A stretch of 39,795 nucleotides of DNA from Lachnospiraceae bacterium (GTDB taxonomy: Bacteria > Bacillota > Clostridia > Lachnospirales > Lachnospiraceae), in assembly GCA_017546025.1 (NCBI GenBank), contig JAFYYS010000024.1, positions 1 to 39,795 of the forward strand, written 5' to 3'. Of the stretch, positions 24,059 through 32,476 are shown piece after piece. The position numbers were made by a program, and so were the translations under genes. The first letter of the stretch is position 1. The number at the start of each line of letters is the position of its first letter. The notes under the pieces are model-generated. The model worked only from the letters and a program-made list of their open reading frames with translations, searched no databases and was not told the origin of the DNA.

Positions 24059-26455
24059 ATGCATTTTGATGTGGTAATTTCAATTGCGCTCAAGAGGCTT
24101 TGGCAAAGAAAACGGATAGTTGTATTATGTGTCATTATGATGGCGGGGGCGTTTGGATTAACAGCTACAGTTGTTTCCTTGCGAAAACTAGCGAACAAAG
24201 CTAGAAGCACGATTTCTGATTCGCTATCTGGAGCCTTATCCTGTTATGGTGAGATAAATATAGAAATGCAGGGCCTTTCAAGTGATGAAAAGGGTGAAAT
24301 CTTTGAAAGCATTATTAATCTCCCTTCTATTAAAAGCATTGGAAGTATTTCAGAGCTTTTTGTGTTTAATCTGCGTGATGAGAATGGAAAATCCGATACT
24401 TGGAAATGTATACGTAAAGAACAGATTAATCATCCCTTAGTTTTCTCAGAGACCAAATTAGATTTACCTGAAGGTATTGCTTCTTCAGAAATAGTACAGA
24501 GTGTCGTCATTCCAGTGTCTTTATGGCCGGCATTTGATTTTGCATTATCTGAAGGCGAAGGATATGAGGCAATCGGAGGTGCGGAGAACCTTATATATTT
24601 GGGGTATAATTTCAGTAATTGTGCTTCGGTCGGAGATGTCTTGAGTGATGGGCAGAACCAGTATCGTGTTGCAGGAATACTGAAAAAAGGATCACATATT
24701 CCTAAGAGTTCATTTTTGTTCTGGAATAATTCTATGAGTTCACTAGGAGGGATGTCTTCTATTGTTTTGGATTCAACAACGCCCTTGGACAACCTCATTC
24801 TTTTTGTGACGCCTAGAATGTCTCTAAATCAGCTTCAGTTGATTTCATGGTCGGAGGACTGGAGTATAGAGGAAATTGAGAGGCAGATACAAAATATTAC
24901 GGGAATTTACAATCTTAAAACATATATATGTCCGCTAGATAAAAAGTTAGATGATGATTTACAAATAAATGAGGTACTTTCATCCGTTCTTCGCCCAGTC
25001 TCCTTAGTTATGGGTATATGTTCTGTAATTCTAATAATTTGCTCGCAATTGCTATCTATATTGAAAAAGAAGAATGATTTGGGGATACTCCTTACACAAG
25101 GCTTTTCGCGGGGACAGGTATATAGAATACTTCTTTTGGAAAACTTTGTTCAATTACTTCTTGCATCAATCTTTGCTCCGATAGTGGTTCGATGGATTAT
25201 GATTGAGTCGAATATGAGCGAGGCAGTACGAGAGGTCTTTTGGAAAAACATTTTGGGACCGGTAGGTGTTTCATTATCAATTCTGGTACTAGGCGCAACC
25301 GCGATTTCCTCTGCAATTGTTCTATTTATGATGCGATTAACCTCGTCTGCTGCGTGGGTAAAAGGTGAGTTAAAGAATTCTTCTTTGATTTATTCAGGGT
25401 TGTATATTGTATCTTTCACAGTTTGTTTAGGGCTGGTTTGGTATGGATTAACCTTGAAAACGCATTCGGAATGCGTCGAGCAAGTACGATTGTCTACAAA
25501 TTACCATTATTTAGAGTTGCAATTTGATCATGCTACAGCATCTCGAGATGATTTCATCCATTATGCGAGTCGGTTTTCTGGCAATGGACACTTGGCTTTT
25601 GTGTGTTCGCTGTCGGTGAATAAAGCAGCATATGGAAATACGGCTTTCGTTTTTTGGGGAAAGACAGACGAATTAGACTATCCGTTGCTTTTGGGAGAAT
25701 ATCCCGCAGTTCAGAGAAAAACAGAAGCCCCAGCTTGTGTTGTCGGAGAGGGACTTTTAAAGAGTTGTTATGTTGTAGGGGGAATCCGATATATCCGACT
25801 TGATGACAAAGAATATGAGGTTACTGGTATACTGGAAAGTAATCACTTTTCTGGCTTTGATTATAGAATATGGGTATTTGCGGATACGGTTCCAGAGGAA
25901 ATGCTTGACGAATATTATAATACACCGTCCCTACACGTCTTATATTATAAGAATGGCGAAATCACAGCCTCAGAAGCTGATGCATTTGTTTCTGAGGTCA
26001 AGAGTGTTCTTGGGGAGGATTTTAAGGCAATGAGAGTTCGAGCAGAATATGATGATGGAAGTTCTGAAAGTATTGCCTCGCTATATTCAGTTGTGTGCAA
26101 GGTTTTGCTACTAATATCAATGTTCAGTCTGGTTACTTTTTCATTTCTTTGGTCAACTCGACAACGATTGGCTCATATGATAATGAGGGTCAATGGTTAT
26201 TCACGTTTTCATATTATTTTACATGATGCATTCGTGATTCTGAAATACGAGTTTGCGGCGATTCTGATTGTTATGGGGGTGACATTTCTGATTGCCGTAT
26301 TTACTAGAGCGATTGAAAAATATGCGCAATCTATATATAGCGGAGCAGTTGATGGTTTGTTACTTTTTACACTCCTGGGAGTGGCATCTACTGTCGTAGT
26401 TTCTTCAAAAATGTTGCGTGATAATCCGGCAATTGTTCTAAAGCATACGGAGTGA
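24059..26455 (+). CDS. Bacteriocin-associated FtsX-like permease, lactococcin 972 type
   Basis: This large integral membrane protein is the likely partner of the next gene's ATPase, for export of or immunity to the bacteriocin-like product. The ATG preceded by GAGGTG gives 798 residues; an ATG 36 nt upstream is possible. Helices are seen near residues 20-42, then a long outer domain, helices around 305-425 (three) and 435-460, a second outer domain, and three at about 675-795. That is 8 helices in the pattern of TIGR01654-type bacteriocin-associated membrane proteins and FtsX/MacB permeases. The gene is markedly AT-richer than the housekeeping genes, indicating acquisition. Confidence 0.72.
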   Translation: MHFDVVISIALKRLWQRKRIVVLCVIMMAGAFGLTATVVSLRKLANKARSTISDSLSGALSCYGEINIEMQGLSSDEKGEIFESIINLPSIKSIGSISELFVFNLRDENGKSDTWKCIRKEQINHPLVFSETKLDLPEGIASSEIVQSVVIPVSLWPAFDFALSEGEGYEAIGGAENLIYLGYNFSNCASVGDVLSDGQNQYRVAGILKKGSHIPKSSFLFWNNSMSSLGGMSSIVLDSTTPLDNLILFVTPRMSLNQLQLISWSEDWSIEEIERQIQNITGIYNLKTYICPLDKKLDDDLQINEVLSSVLRPVSLVMGICSVILIICSQLLSILKKKNDLGILLTQGFSRGQVYRILLLENFVQLLLASIFAPIVVRWIMIESNMSEAVREVFWKNILGPVGVSLSILVLGATAISSAIVLFMMRLTSSAAWVKGELKNSSLIYSGLYIVSFTVCLGLVWYGLTLKTHSECVEQVRLSTNYHYLELQFDHATASRDDFIHYASRFSGNGHLAFVCSLSVNKAAYGNTAFVFWGKTDELDYPLLLGEYPAVQRKTEAPACVVGEGLLKSCYVVGGIRYIRLDDKEYEVTGILESNHFSGFDYRIWVFADTVPEEMLDEYYNTPSLHVLYYKNGEITASEADAFVSEVKSVLGEDFKAMRVRAEYDDGSSESIASLYSVVCKVLLLISMFSLVTFSFLWSTRQRLAHMIMRVNGYSRFHIILHDAFVILKYEFAAILIVMGVTFLIAVFTRAIEKYAQSIYSGAVDGLLLFTLLGVASTVVVSSKMLRDNPAIVLKHTE

Positions 26456-26516
26456 AATCTGATAAATCCATAATGATATTTTATATACTTAGAATTGTTT
26501 ATGAAAGGGATATAAA

Positions 26517-27182
26517 ATGATTGAATTGAAGAACATCAAGAAGAGCTTTGCATGTGGAACAGGAAAGGTAACTGTGTTAGATAATATTTCTTTAGAAATA
26601 CATTCGGGAGAGATGGTGGCAATAATGGGAGCATCTGGAAGCGGTAAGACCACATTACTTAATATTTTGGGATGTTTGGATTACGCTGACGAGGGAGATT
26701 ATTTGTATGAAGATCAAAACATTTCTGACATGAGGGTCGGCGCGCGAGAACGATTTAGAAAGGACACTATTGGTTTTGTGTTCCAACAGTTTGCATTAAT
26801 TGAGGATGAAACGGTTTTAGAAAATATAGAATTGCCGTTAAAAGCACGTTTTGTCCCCAAAAAGAAAAGAAGACAGATAACCATGAGTGTAGCAATGAAA
26901 CTTGGAATTGAAAACCATTTGAAAAAAAAGCCATCGCAGATCTCTGGAGGACAGCAACAGCGGTGTGCTATCGCCCGAGCACTGGTTACAGATAATCCGC
27001 TTATTCTTGCTGATGAACCGACTGGAGCTTTAGACAAAAAAACAGGCGAAATGATTATGAATGTTTTAAAAAACCTAAGCAGTGAGGGGAAAACTGTAGT
27101 TGTGGTTACACATGACGAGAGTGTGGCAGGTGTGGCTGATCGAATTATCAGAATTGAAGATGGCCGACTCTTGCCTGCTTAA
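26517..27182 (+). CDS. ABC transporter ATP-binding protein, lactococcin 972 export type
   Basis: This is the 221-residue ATPase of the MacB/LolD class that partners FtsX-like permeases. Walker A is GASGSGKTT (about 38-46), the Q-loop is VFQQFALIEDETVLENIELPL, the signature is ISGGQQQR, and Walker B is LILADEPTGALD. The segment around ILGCLDYADEGDYLYEDQNISD is like the group of ATPases found beside lactococcin 972-type bacteriocins. It lies 61 nt after the permease with GAAAGGG upstream of the ATG, and its stop is about 70 nt before the right island repeat, so it ends the cluster. Confidence 0.88.
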   Translation: MIELKNIKKSFACGTGKVTVLDNISLEIHSGEMVAIMGASGSGKTTLLNILGCLDYADEGDYLYEDQNISDMRVGARERFRKDTIGFVFQQFALIEDETVLENIELPLKARFVPKKKRRQITMSVAMKLGIENHLKKKPSQISGGQQQRCAIARALVTDNPLILADEPTGALDKKTGEMIMNVLKNLSSEGKTVVVVTHDESVAGVADRIIRIEDGRLLPA

Positions 27183-27253
27183 CTGTAAGAGTCGAGTGGA
27201 ATAATACAGAAATGGGAAAATGTGAAAAAGAGTATGGAGATAACACAACACTA

Positions 27254-27304
27254 CATGTGGAAACCATTGTGGAACTACAACGCATGAATACCTGACAATC
27301 CTTG
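27254..27304 (+). repeat. Right copy of the rumA 3'-end direct repeat (attR-like)
   Basis: It encodes HVETIVELQRMNT and a stop in the same sense as the end of rlmD but has no gene in front of it. Bases 27274-27304 equal 19315-19345 exactly. Silent changes in the flanking codons show that the two copies have diverged or come from different hosts. Similarity continues to about 27340. Confidence 0.88.
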
Positions 27305-27371
27305 CGGTTACGTACTTTGTGGGATTGTCTCCTTCAATAAGCAGTTATGAAAGAACAGGGAAAGACCGGTC

Positions 27372-27977
27372 ATGATTACCGTAAACATGAAAATCGAAGA
27401 TACGGCTGTATTACAACGGAGCAATCTTCCGGAAAATGCGACGAAGCTTGATACACCAAAAACCTTGGACGAGCTGATGAAGAAAGCCTTGCCTATCGCA
27501 GGTGCTTTATGTGCGGTCATGTTTGCCGCCATGTTTCTCAAGTCTTTTCTTTGCAGAACTATGGTGATTCATCCCATAGGAATTGTTCTTGGCTTTCTGA
27601 TTGGATTATTGCTGCTGCCGGTTCATGAGTGGCTGCATGCAATTGTTTATCCGAAAGAAGCTGCTGTTACGATTGGAAAAGTAAAAGGAAAGCTTCAGTT
27701 CGTTGCGCTGGCGTCCTATCCGATGATCCGGGCAAGGTTCATTCTGATGTGCCTTCTGCCGTTTGTGCTCGGGATTGTTCCGCTGGTTATCTTTCTTGTA
27801 TCGCCGGCGGAAGCGCGGTTCTTAAACGGAGTGATGTTCGGGATAGCGGGAATCGGAATGGTTTCGCCGTTTCCGGATGTTTACAACACGTTTGTTGTTC
27901 TGAAACAGTCGGGCAAGACAGACCGGATTATGTTTTACGAAGATGATATCTACCGTATCGGAGCAAGTGAAAATTAA
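27372..27977 (+). CDS. DUF3267 family membrane protein, putative zinc metallopeptidase
   Basis: This 201-residue membrane protein has about four helices (around 42-60, 66-84, 112-140 and 150-172). It carries HEWLH (His85, Glu86, His89), the HExxH signature of zincin-type peptidases in the DUF3267 family, at the end of a membrane helix. GGGAAAG lies about 8 nt before the ATG. It begins 67 nt after the right rumA repeat, so it is the first gene outside the island. The substrate is unknown; the HExxH placement resembles intramembrane or membrane-associated proteases. Confidence 0.8.
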   Translation: MITVNMKIEDTAVLQRSNLPENATKLDTPKTLDELMKKALPIAGALCAVMFAAMFLKSFLCRTMVIHPIGIVLGFLIGLLLLPVHEWLHAIVYPKEAAVTIGKVKGKLQFVALASYPMIRARFILMCLLPFVLGIVPLVIFLVSPAEARFLNGVMFGIAGIGMVSPFPDVYNTFVVLKQSGKTDRIMFYEDDIYRIGASEN

Positions 27978-27996
27978 AGCAAACCGGGAGGCATGT

Positions 27997-28353
27997 ATGC
28001 CGTTAGTCAGAATTGAAATCATCAAAGGGAAGAGTGCATCATACAAGAAGGAACTGTTAGAGTGCGTTCATGCAGGGCTTGTGGAAGCACTTTCGATTGC
28101 AGACTGGGACCGGTTTCAGCGGATTGTTGAGATTGACCGGGAATGTTTAGAAACATCTCCTGACAAATCTGACAGTTTCACCATCATCGAGCTGACACTG
28201 TTCCCGGGGAGAACCAAAGAACAGAAGAGGGCGGTTATTGAATGCATCACCGACCGGCTTCATAAAAATCTGGATATTCCCAAAGAAGATGTCTTCATCA
28301 TAATCCATGAGCCGCCATTGGAAAACTGGGGGCTCGGCGGGAAACAGAAATAG
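27997..28353 (+). CDS. Tautomerase superfamily protein
   Basis: The ATG after GGGAGG is followed by a proline, so removal of Met exposes the catalytic Pro1 of the 4-oxalocrotonate tautomerase superfamily. The 118 residues start MPLVRIEIIKGKS and contain FTIIELTLFPGRTKEQKRAVIECITDRLHKNLDIPKEDVFIIIHEPPLENWG, in the pattern of the double-length Tautomerase_2 group. It follows the DUF3267 gene after 19 nt and is closed by a terminator. Physiological substrates are usually unknown in this group. Confidence 0.87.
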   Translation: MPLVRIEIIKGKSASYKKELLECVHAGLVEALSIADWDRFQRIVEIDRECLETSPDKSDSFTIIELTLFPGRTKEQKRAVIECITDRLHKNLDIPKEDVFIIIHEPPLENWGLGGKQK

Positions 28354-28364
28354 AGAACGGACAT

Positions 28365-28395
28365 AAGGAGCGAATCTGCGGATTGGCTCCTTTTT
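28365..28395 (+). terminator. Intrinsic terminator after the tautomerase gene
   Basis: AAGGAGC (28365-28371) pairs with GCTCCTT (28386-28392), with further inner pairing AATC/GATT, and is followed by TTT. Confidence 0.72.
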
Positions 28396-28514
28396 CATGC
28401 CCTAATCGTGCAGCGCTATTCGACTCCGGCGCAGATCCTGAAGGCGAGCGAAGAGCAGTTGCCGATCGAGGATATTGATTATGTCCGCTGTCCCGGCCTT
28501 CCTTCCGGAAGCCT

Positions 28515-28580
28515 ATGCATGTCGAAACCGTGGCGCTTCTGAAAAAAACGAATAACAACCGCGCTTTTACGGCGAAATGA
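28515..28580 (+). pseudogene. Scrap of a RumA-like methyltransferase C-terminus
   Basis: A short in-frame stretch reads MHVETVALLKKTNNN and then reaches a stop. HVETVALL is the standard C-terminal signature of RumA/TrmA-type uracil methyltransferases, but nothing of the enzyme lies in frame upstream. The 351-bp gap 28354-28704 otherwise holds two terminators, a promoter, and a frame at 28381-28542 (about 50 codons, no start, containing STPAQILKASEEQL) that I could not identify. Confidence 0.4.
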
Positions 28581-28582
28581 AA

Positions 28583-28615
28583 AGGGATGCGTCCCACAGA
28601 GGCGCCCCCTTTTTT
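28583..28615 (+). terminator. Terminator-like hairpin with T6 tail after the RumA-like scrap
   Basis: An imperfect GC-rich stem (AGGGATGCGTCC, 28583-28594, with GGCGCCCCCT, 28601-28610) leads into six T. It may be the old terminator of the gene whose C-terminal scrap precedes it. Confidence 0.5.
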
Positions 28616-28617
28616 GA

Positions 28618-28646
28618 TTGTGAAAATGCTTTCAATATGGTACAAT
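28618..28646 (+). promoter_or_regulatory. Promoter of the TfoX-N gene
   Basis: TTGTGA (28618-28623), a 17-nt spacer and TACAAT (28641-28646) preceded by TGG (extended -10). Confidence 0.65.
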
Positions 28647-28704
28647 AAACAAAAGTTTGCGTTGAAAACTTTTGGCAAATGCAACGAAGAAAGGACTTGT
28701 AGAA

Positions 28705-29019
28705 ATGGCTTCAAGTGCAGAGTATCTGGATTACGTTTTGGACCAGCTTTCGGGACTCGAGGATATCACCTATAAGGCTATGATGGGCGAGTATATTCTC
28801 TATTACCGGGGGAGAATCTTCGGCGGGGTTTACGACGACCGCTTTTTAGTGAAGAATGTGAAAGCGGCGGCCGAGGCAATGCCGGAGGCGCAGCTTGAAC
28901 TGCCTTACGAGGGAGCAAAGGAAATGCTTCTTGTGGACAATGTGGATGACAGGGAATTCCTGACCGGCCTGGTGGAGGACATGTATCCCGAGCTGCCGGC
29001 CCCGAAGAAGAAAAAGTAA
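28705..29019 (+). CDS. TfoX N-terminal domain protein
   Basis: This 104-residue protein from the ATG preceded by AAAGGA consists of a single TfoX N-terminal domain: YVLDQLSGLEDITYKAMMGEYILYYRGRIFGGVYDDRFLVKNV followed by an LVDNVDDREFL segment and a lysine-rich end. The domain is named after the Haemophilus competence regulator, but stand-alone copies in Firmicutes have no established function and should not be read as evidence of competence. It has its own promoter. Confidence 0.87.
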   Translation: MASSAEYLDYVLDQLSGLEDITYKAMMGEYILYYRGRIFGGVYDDRFLVKNVKAAAEAMPEAQLELPYEGAKEMLLVDNVDDREFLTGLVEDMYPELPAPKKKK

Positions 29020-29054
29020 CTCTGAAAACGCAAAAACAGGAGAGGGGAATTGTT

Positions 29055-29915
29055 ATGAACGGAACGAATTCAACAGTCAGAACTTCAAATGAGGCTATCA
29101 CCAAGCTGCAGCAGAAGCGCAATGCAGTCGGAAGGTCGACGCTGTTATTGGTGCTCGGCGCATTCCTGCTGATTATCCCGCCGATCGGCGTCGGAGTCAT
29201 CCTTTTCATCTGTTGGAGAGTGCAGAAGCTTCGGGCGGAGATGAAGGACCTTTACAAGGATGCATTTGTCCGCGAGCCGCTCGCCAATAACTTTGACAAT
29301 GTTGTCTACGAGCCTAAAGAGGGCTTCACAAAAGAGAACATCGAGGCCTTCCGGCTTTGTGAGATGGGCAACCGGTGGTGGTCCGAGGATTACATCCGTG
29401 CCACCTATAAGGGTGTTGATTTCGAGATCGCCGAGGTAAATGTGCGCGAGGTCTACGAGCACTCGGACGAAAGAACCACCTCGGAAAACTATTTCCAGGG
29501 CAGAATGATGGTGTTCAACTTCCCGAACAAGCTGGTGAATACCGTGGCGGTTTACAGCCGGAAGTTCAAACACAGAGCGCTTAACCAAAAGGTCGCGAAG
29601 GATTATAAGGTTGAACTGGAATCGATGCAGTTCAACAAGGAATTCGACGTTTATTCAGCAGATCAGCAGGACGCTTTCTACCTGATCACGCCGCATTTCA
29701 TGGAGCGCCTTTTGCTTCTTTCCGGAAAATACGAAAGCATCGCCATGAATGTAGTCGGAAACCGTGTCTTCCTCGGCTTCAACGAGCCTGACGGGAATGT
29801 GTTTGACGCAAACATAGAAGTCGGCAAGCTGGATATCGACAAGGAGATGGCTAAGGTACAGGGTGAAATCGACGACATCAAGGTGCTCATCGCCGTCGTA
29901 TTGAACCTGAAATAG
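29055..29915 (+). CDS. DUF3137 family membrane protein
   Basis: The 286 residues have a short cytoplasmic N-terminus, one or two hydrophobic helices (about 28-52) and a soluble domain with the DUF3137 pattern (YKGVDFEIAEVNVREVY, NYFQGRMMVFNFPNKL, then DVYSADQQDAFYLITPHFMERLL). AGGAGAGGGG lies upstream of the ATG. Function is unknown. The next gene, 30 nt away, is another small membrane protein and probably co-transcribed. Confidence 0.83.
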   Translation: MNGTNSTVRTSNEAITKLQQKRNAVGRSTLLLVLGAFLLIIPPIGVGVILFICWRVQKLRAEMKDLYKDAFVREPLANNFDNVVYEPKEGFTKENIEAFRLCEMGNRWWSEDYIRATYKGVDFEIAEVNVREVYEHSDERTTSENYFQGRMMVFNFPNKLVNTVAVYSRKFKHRALNQKVAKDYKVELESMQFNKEFDVYSADQQDAFYLITPHFMERLLLLSGKYESIAMNVVGNRVFLGFNEPDGNVFDANIEVGKLDIDKEMAKVQGEIDDIKVLIAVVLNLK

Positions 29916-29945
29916 TTTTAAGAGCAGAATGGAGGGGGAAAAGTA

Positions 29946-30296
29946 TTGGACTTTAAAATCGTTCTGATCATTATAGTAGTCGTGGTGGCATTTGCCATCT
30001 ATTATAAGCCGCTCGGGAGTCTTTGGTTTGTTAAGAAAGGTTGCTCGGCTACGGCGCCCGGGACCTTTGTTTATTGGGAGGGCGCTTACAGAGCCAACCA
30101 GCCCGGAACCGGGGTAATCACGATGATTCCCGTCTACGAATACAAAGTGGACGACAAGGTTTATCTCGCCATGGTAGAGGGGATGGAGCAGGCGTACGAA
30201 GTGTTTCCGCTTAACGTTGACGTGAAGTACAACCCGGCAAATCCGGAGGTGTGTTTCATCCACGGCAAGCGCGGCACGATTTTGAAAGGCAAATAG
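29946..30296 (+). CDS. Small membrane protein, DUF3592-like
   Basis: A TTG start is used because GGAGGGGG is positioned 7 nt upstream and no ATG is available. The 116 residues have one N-terminal hydrophobic helix (about 5-19) and a beta-rich domain with VYEYKVDDKVYLAMVEG and VKYNPANPEVCFI, similar to the small DUF3592 group of Gram-positive membrane proteins. It likely forms a unit with the DUF3137 gene. Function is unknown. Confidence 0.75.
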   Translation: MDFKIVLIIIVVVVAFAIYYKPLGSLWFVKKGCSATAPGTFVYWEGAYRANQPGTGVITMIPVYEYKVDDKVYLAMVEGMEQAYEVFPLNVDVKYNPANPEVCFIHGKRGTILKGK

Positions 30297-30330
30297 CATT
30301 ATTGGACTGTTGGATTAATCTGGAGTTGAG

Positions 30331-31038
30331 ATGGATAAGGAAAAAGTTTTTTCAGAGATTAATAGCAAGTTTGAGGAATTGAAAAAGGCACTTGATGGAG
30401 ATGATATCGTTGCTATCCGCGAATTGGCGCTTGAGCTTCATGCCCTGGTGCACCCCGCGGAGGTTTCGGGAAGAGCAGAGAAGACCGTCGCGGATTTTGT
30501 GCTCGACTATATGATGGCGGGGCATCAGAACGAGATTGTGCAAAGAGAGACGTGGGATACGGATCTGCATTATGCAGGCAGCAAAACCGTTCCGATCTGC
30601 TGGCAGTTCTGGCATATCTACCGGATTGAGGACCTTGTCAGCAACATTCTGATGGACAACGGACAGCAGATTTTCAATGCGGAGTGGCAGCGGAAGATCG
30701 GTTCCTCCATTACGGATACCGGCAACGCTTTAGAGCCGGACGAGCTGACTGCCTGGGCCGGAAACATCAACACAGAAGAACTTCGCAAGTATATCATTAC
30801 CGTCGGGCAGAATACACGCCGCATCCTGTCGCAGCTTAGCCTGGAGAAGGTGAAATCCATGGTACCGGAGGAGTGGGTCATGCGGATTCTCGAGGAGGGC
30901 GGCGTGACAACGGATTTCCGCTCCGTATGGCTGCTTGTCTTCTGGGGAAGACTGACCGTCGGCGGGATGATTCTGACACCGATGACTTCCCATCATATGA
31001 TGCATCTGCCGACGAGCGTGGATCATATCATGAGCTGA
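30331..31038 (+). CDS. DinB-like putative metal-dependent protein
   Basis: This 235-residue cytoplasmic protein looks like a DinB/YfiT four-helix-bundle protein. Histidines sit in HALVHP, in WQFWHIYRIEDLVSNIL and in the C-terminal TSHHMMHLP, positions that in this family bind a metal. DinB-family members include bacillithiol-type transferases and many proteins of unknown role. It stands 34 nt after the previous gene. The call rests on pattern only and the match is not strong. Confidence 0.6.
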   Translation: MDKEKVFSEINSKFEELKKALDGDDIVAIRELALELHALVHPAEVSGRAEKTVADFVLDYMMAGHQNEIVQRETWDTDLHYAGSKTVPICWQFWHIYRIEDLVSNILMDNGQQIFNAEWQRKIGSSITDTGNALEPDELTAWAGNINTEELRKYIITVGQNTRRILSQLSLEKVKSMVPEEWVMRILEEGGVTTDFRSVWLLVFWGRLTVGGMILTPMTSHHMMHLPTSVDHIMS

Positions 31039-31110
31039 GAGCAGTTGCAGAGGATGAGATCGGTTGAAAGAGTAACTGTTACGGGGTGATTCTGAAAGAG
31101 AGCTTAGTCA

Positions 31111-32466
31111 ATGGAACAGGATGAAAAGAAAGCCTTATTCGACAAACTGAAAGTTCTTGCAATACCGCTTGCGCTGCAAAGCCTGTTGAATTCCCTGGTC
31201 GGGGCATCGGACGCTTTAATGCTCGGAAGGCTGAATCAGGATTCGATTTCGGCGGTTGCACTGGCGAACCAGCTGTTTTTCGTGATGACGCTGTTTACCG
31301 GGTCCATCAAGAGCGCCGCGGGCATTCTTGTCGCGCAGTATTGGGGCAAGAAGGATTACAAAAATGCCGGACGCTTTTTGGCTATGGCGATAAGGACTTC
31401 GATCCTGATCAGTTTCACATTTTTCATTGCCGCCTCGGTATTTCCGGAGCAGGTGATGCGGATTTATACGACGGACAGCAACCTGATCACAATCGGCGCG
31501 GGCTACCTGCGGATTGTCGGTTTTTCGTACATCTTCTCGGCAGTAGCACAGTGCTTTTTGATGAACATGAAGATTGCCGGAGACGCGAAACTCAGCGTCA
31601 TGATATCCGCGATTGTGGTTGTCGTAGACATGACCGCCGACTATTTCCTGATTTACGGAAAATGTGGTGTTCCCGCCTTGGGAGCCAACGGTTCCGCATA
31701 TTCTACAGTTGTAGTAGAAGCGATGTCCCTGGCAATTGTCCTGATATGGGCTAAGAAAAAGGAGACGCTCTGTCTGCCGGCGAAGAACTTCGTTTACTTC
31801 TCCCGGGATTTTGAGAAGGACTTTTGGAGAGTGTTCGCTCCGATTGTTGCCAGCGGTCTTTCCTGGGGCATCAGCATTACGGTTCACAACATCATCATGG
31901 GTCGTTTGGGCTCGGATGCAACGGCTGCCGCTTCCGTGACGAGTGTCGCGCAGCAGCTGATTGCCTTCATTACCTGGGGTCTGGCAGGCGGCTCCGGCAT
32001 CATGATCGGAGAACTGCTCGGAGCGGGCAGGCTTGAAGAGGCGAGAAGGTACGGAGACCGGTTCTTTAGGATTGCGTTCTGGAACGGTCTTAGTAACGCG
32101 CTGCTGATTGCGCTGGTCGGCCCGCCGATATATTTCTTCTACGAACTGACCGACACGGCGAAGGGTTATCTGCTAGGAATGCTGGTGTTCAGCTGCCTAT
32201 ACATGTTCGCATTTTCCTTTAACACCATCTTCACCTGCGGCGTATTTCCTGCCGGCGGAGATGCCAAATACGATGCGGTAAGCGTGTTCTTCGCGACCTG
32301 GTGTTTTGCGATTCCTGCTTCGTTAGTTGCCTGCTTTGTGCTGAAGTGGCCGGTGCTTATCGTGTACGTAATCATGTGCCTGGATGAAATCGTGAAGGTG
32401 CCGTTTTTGAAATGGCATCACAACAAATATATCTGGGTGAAAAATCTGACGAGAGAAGCGGAATAA
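31111..32466 (+). CDS. MATE family efflux transporter
   Basis: This 451-residue membrane protein has 12 predicted helices in the two-fold repeated MATE layout. Characteristic stretches are LAIPLALQSLLNSLVGASDALMLGRL near the N-terminus, GILVAQYWGKKDYKNAGRFL, and in the second half NIIMGRLGSDATAAASVTSVAQQL and IMIGELLGAGRLEEARRYGDRF. It would export drugs or metabolites using Na+ or H+ gradients; the substrate is unknown. The ribosome site is modest (GAGAG). Confidence 0.93.
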   Translation: MEQDEKKALFDKLKVLAIPLALQSLLNSLVGASDALMLGRLNQDSISAVALANQLFFVMTLFTGSIKSAAGILVAQYWGKKDYKNAGRFLAMAIRTSILISFTFFIAASVFPEQVMRIYTTDSNLITIGAGYLRIVGFSYIFSAVAQCFLMNMKIAGDAKLSVMISAIVVVVDMTADYFLIYGKCGVPALGANGSAYSTVVVEAMSLAIVLIWAKKKETLCLPAKNFVYFSRDFEKDFWRVFAPIVASGLSWGISITVHNIIMGRLGSDATAAASVTSVAQQLIAFITWGLAGGSGIMIGELLGAGRLEEARRYGDRFFRIAFWNGLSNALLIALVGPPIYFFYELTDTAKGYLLGMLVFSCLYMFAFSFNTIFTCGVFPAGGDAKYDAVSVFFATWCFAIPASLVACFVLKWPVLIVYVIMCLDEIVKVPFLKWHHNKYIWVKNLTREAE

Positions 32467-32476
32467 TTGGGGAGAA

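Larger units (their letters stand above)
19315..27304. mobile_element. Accessory island of about 8 kb inserted at the 3' end of rlmD/rumA
   Basis: The segment is bounded by a 31-bp perfect direct repeat of the rumA gene end, the usual footprint of a site-specific element that integrates at the end of a conserved gene and rebuilds it. Streptococcal ICEs are known to use rumA in this way. Inside are an IS30-type transposase, an ECF sigma/anti-sigma pair and an AT-rich bacteriocin-like cluster. No tyrosine or serine recombinase is seen, so it may be a decayed or non-autonomous element, or the product of duplication. The boundaries are those of the repeat, not experimentally defined. Confidence 0.65.

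Noticed and set aside
19315-27304. CRISPR array or phage in the island
   Set aside because: No regularly spaced repeats and no phage structural, lysis or integrase genes were seen.
28705-29019. TfoX gene as evidence for natural competence
   Set aside because: Only the N-terminal TfoX domain is present and no competence genes are nearby; stand-alone copies are common and functionally undefined.
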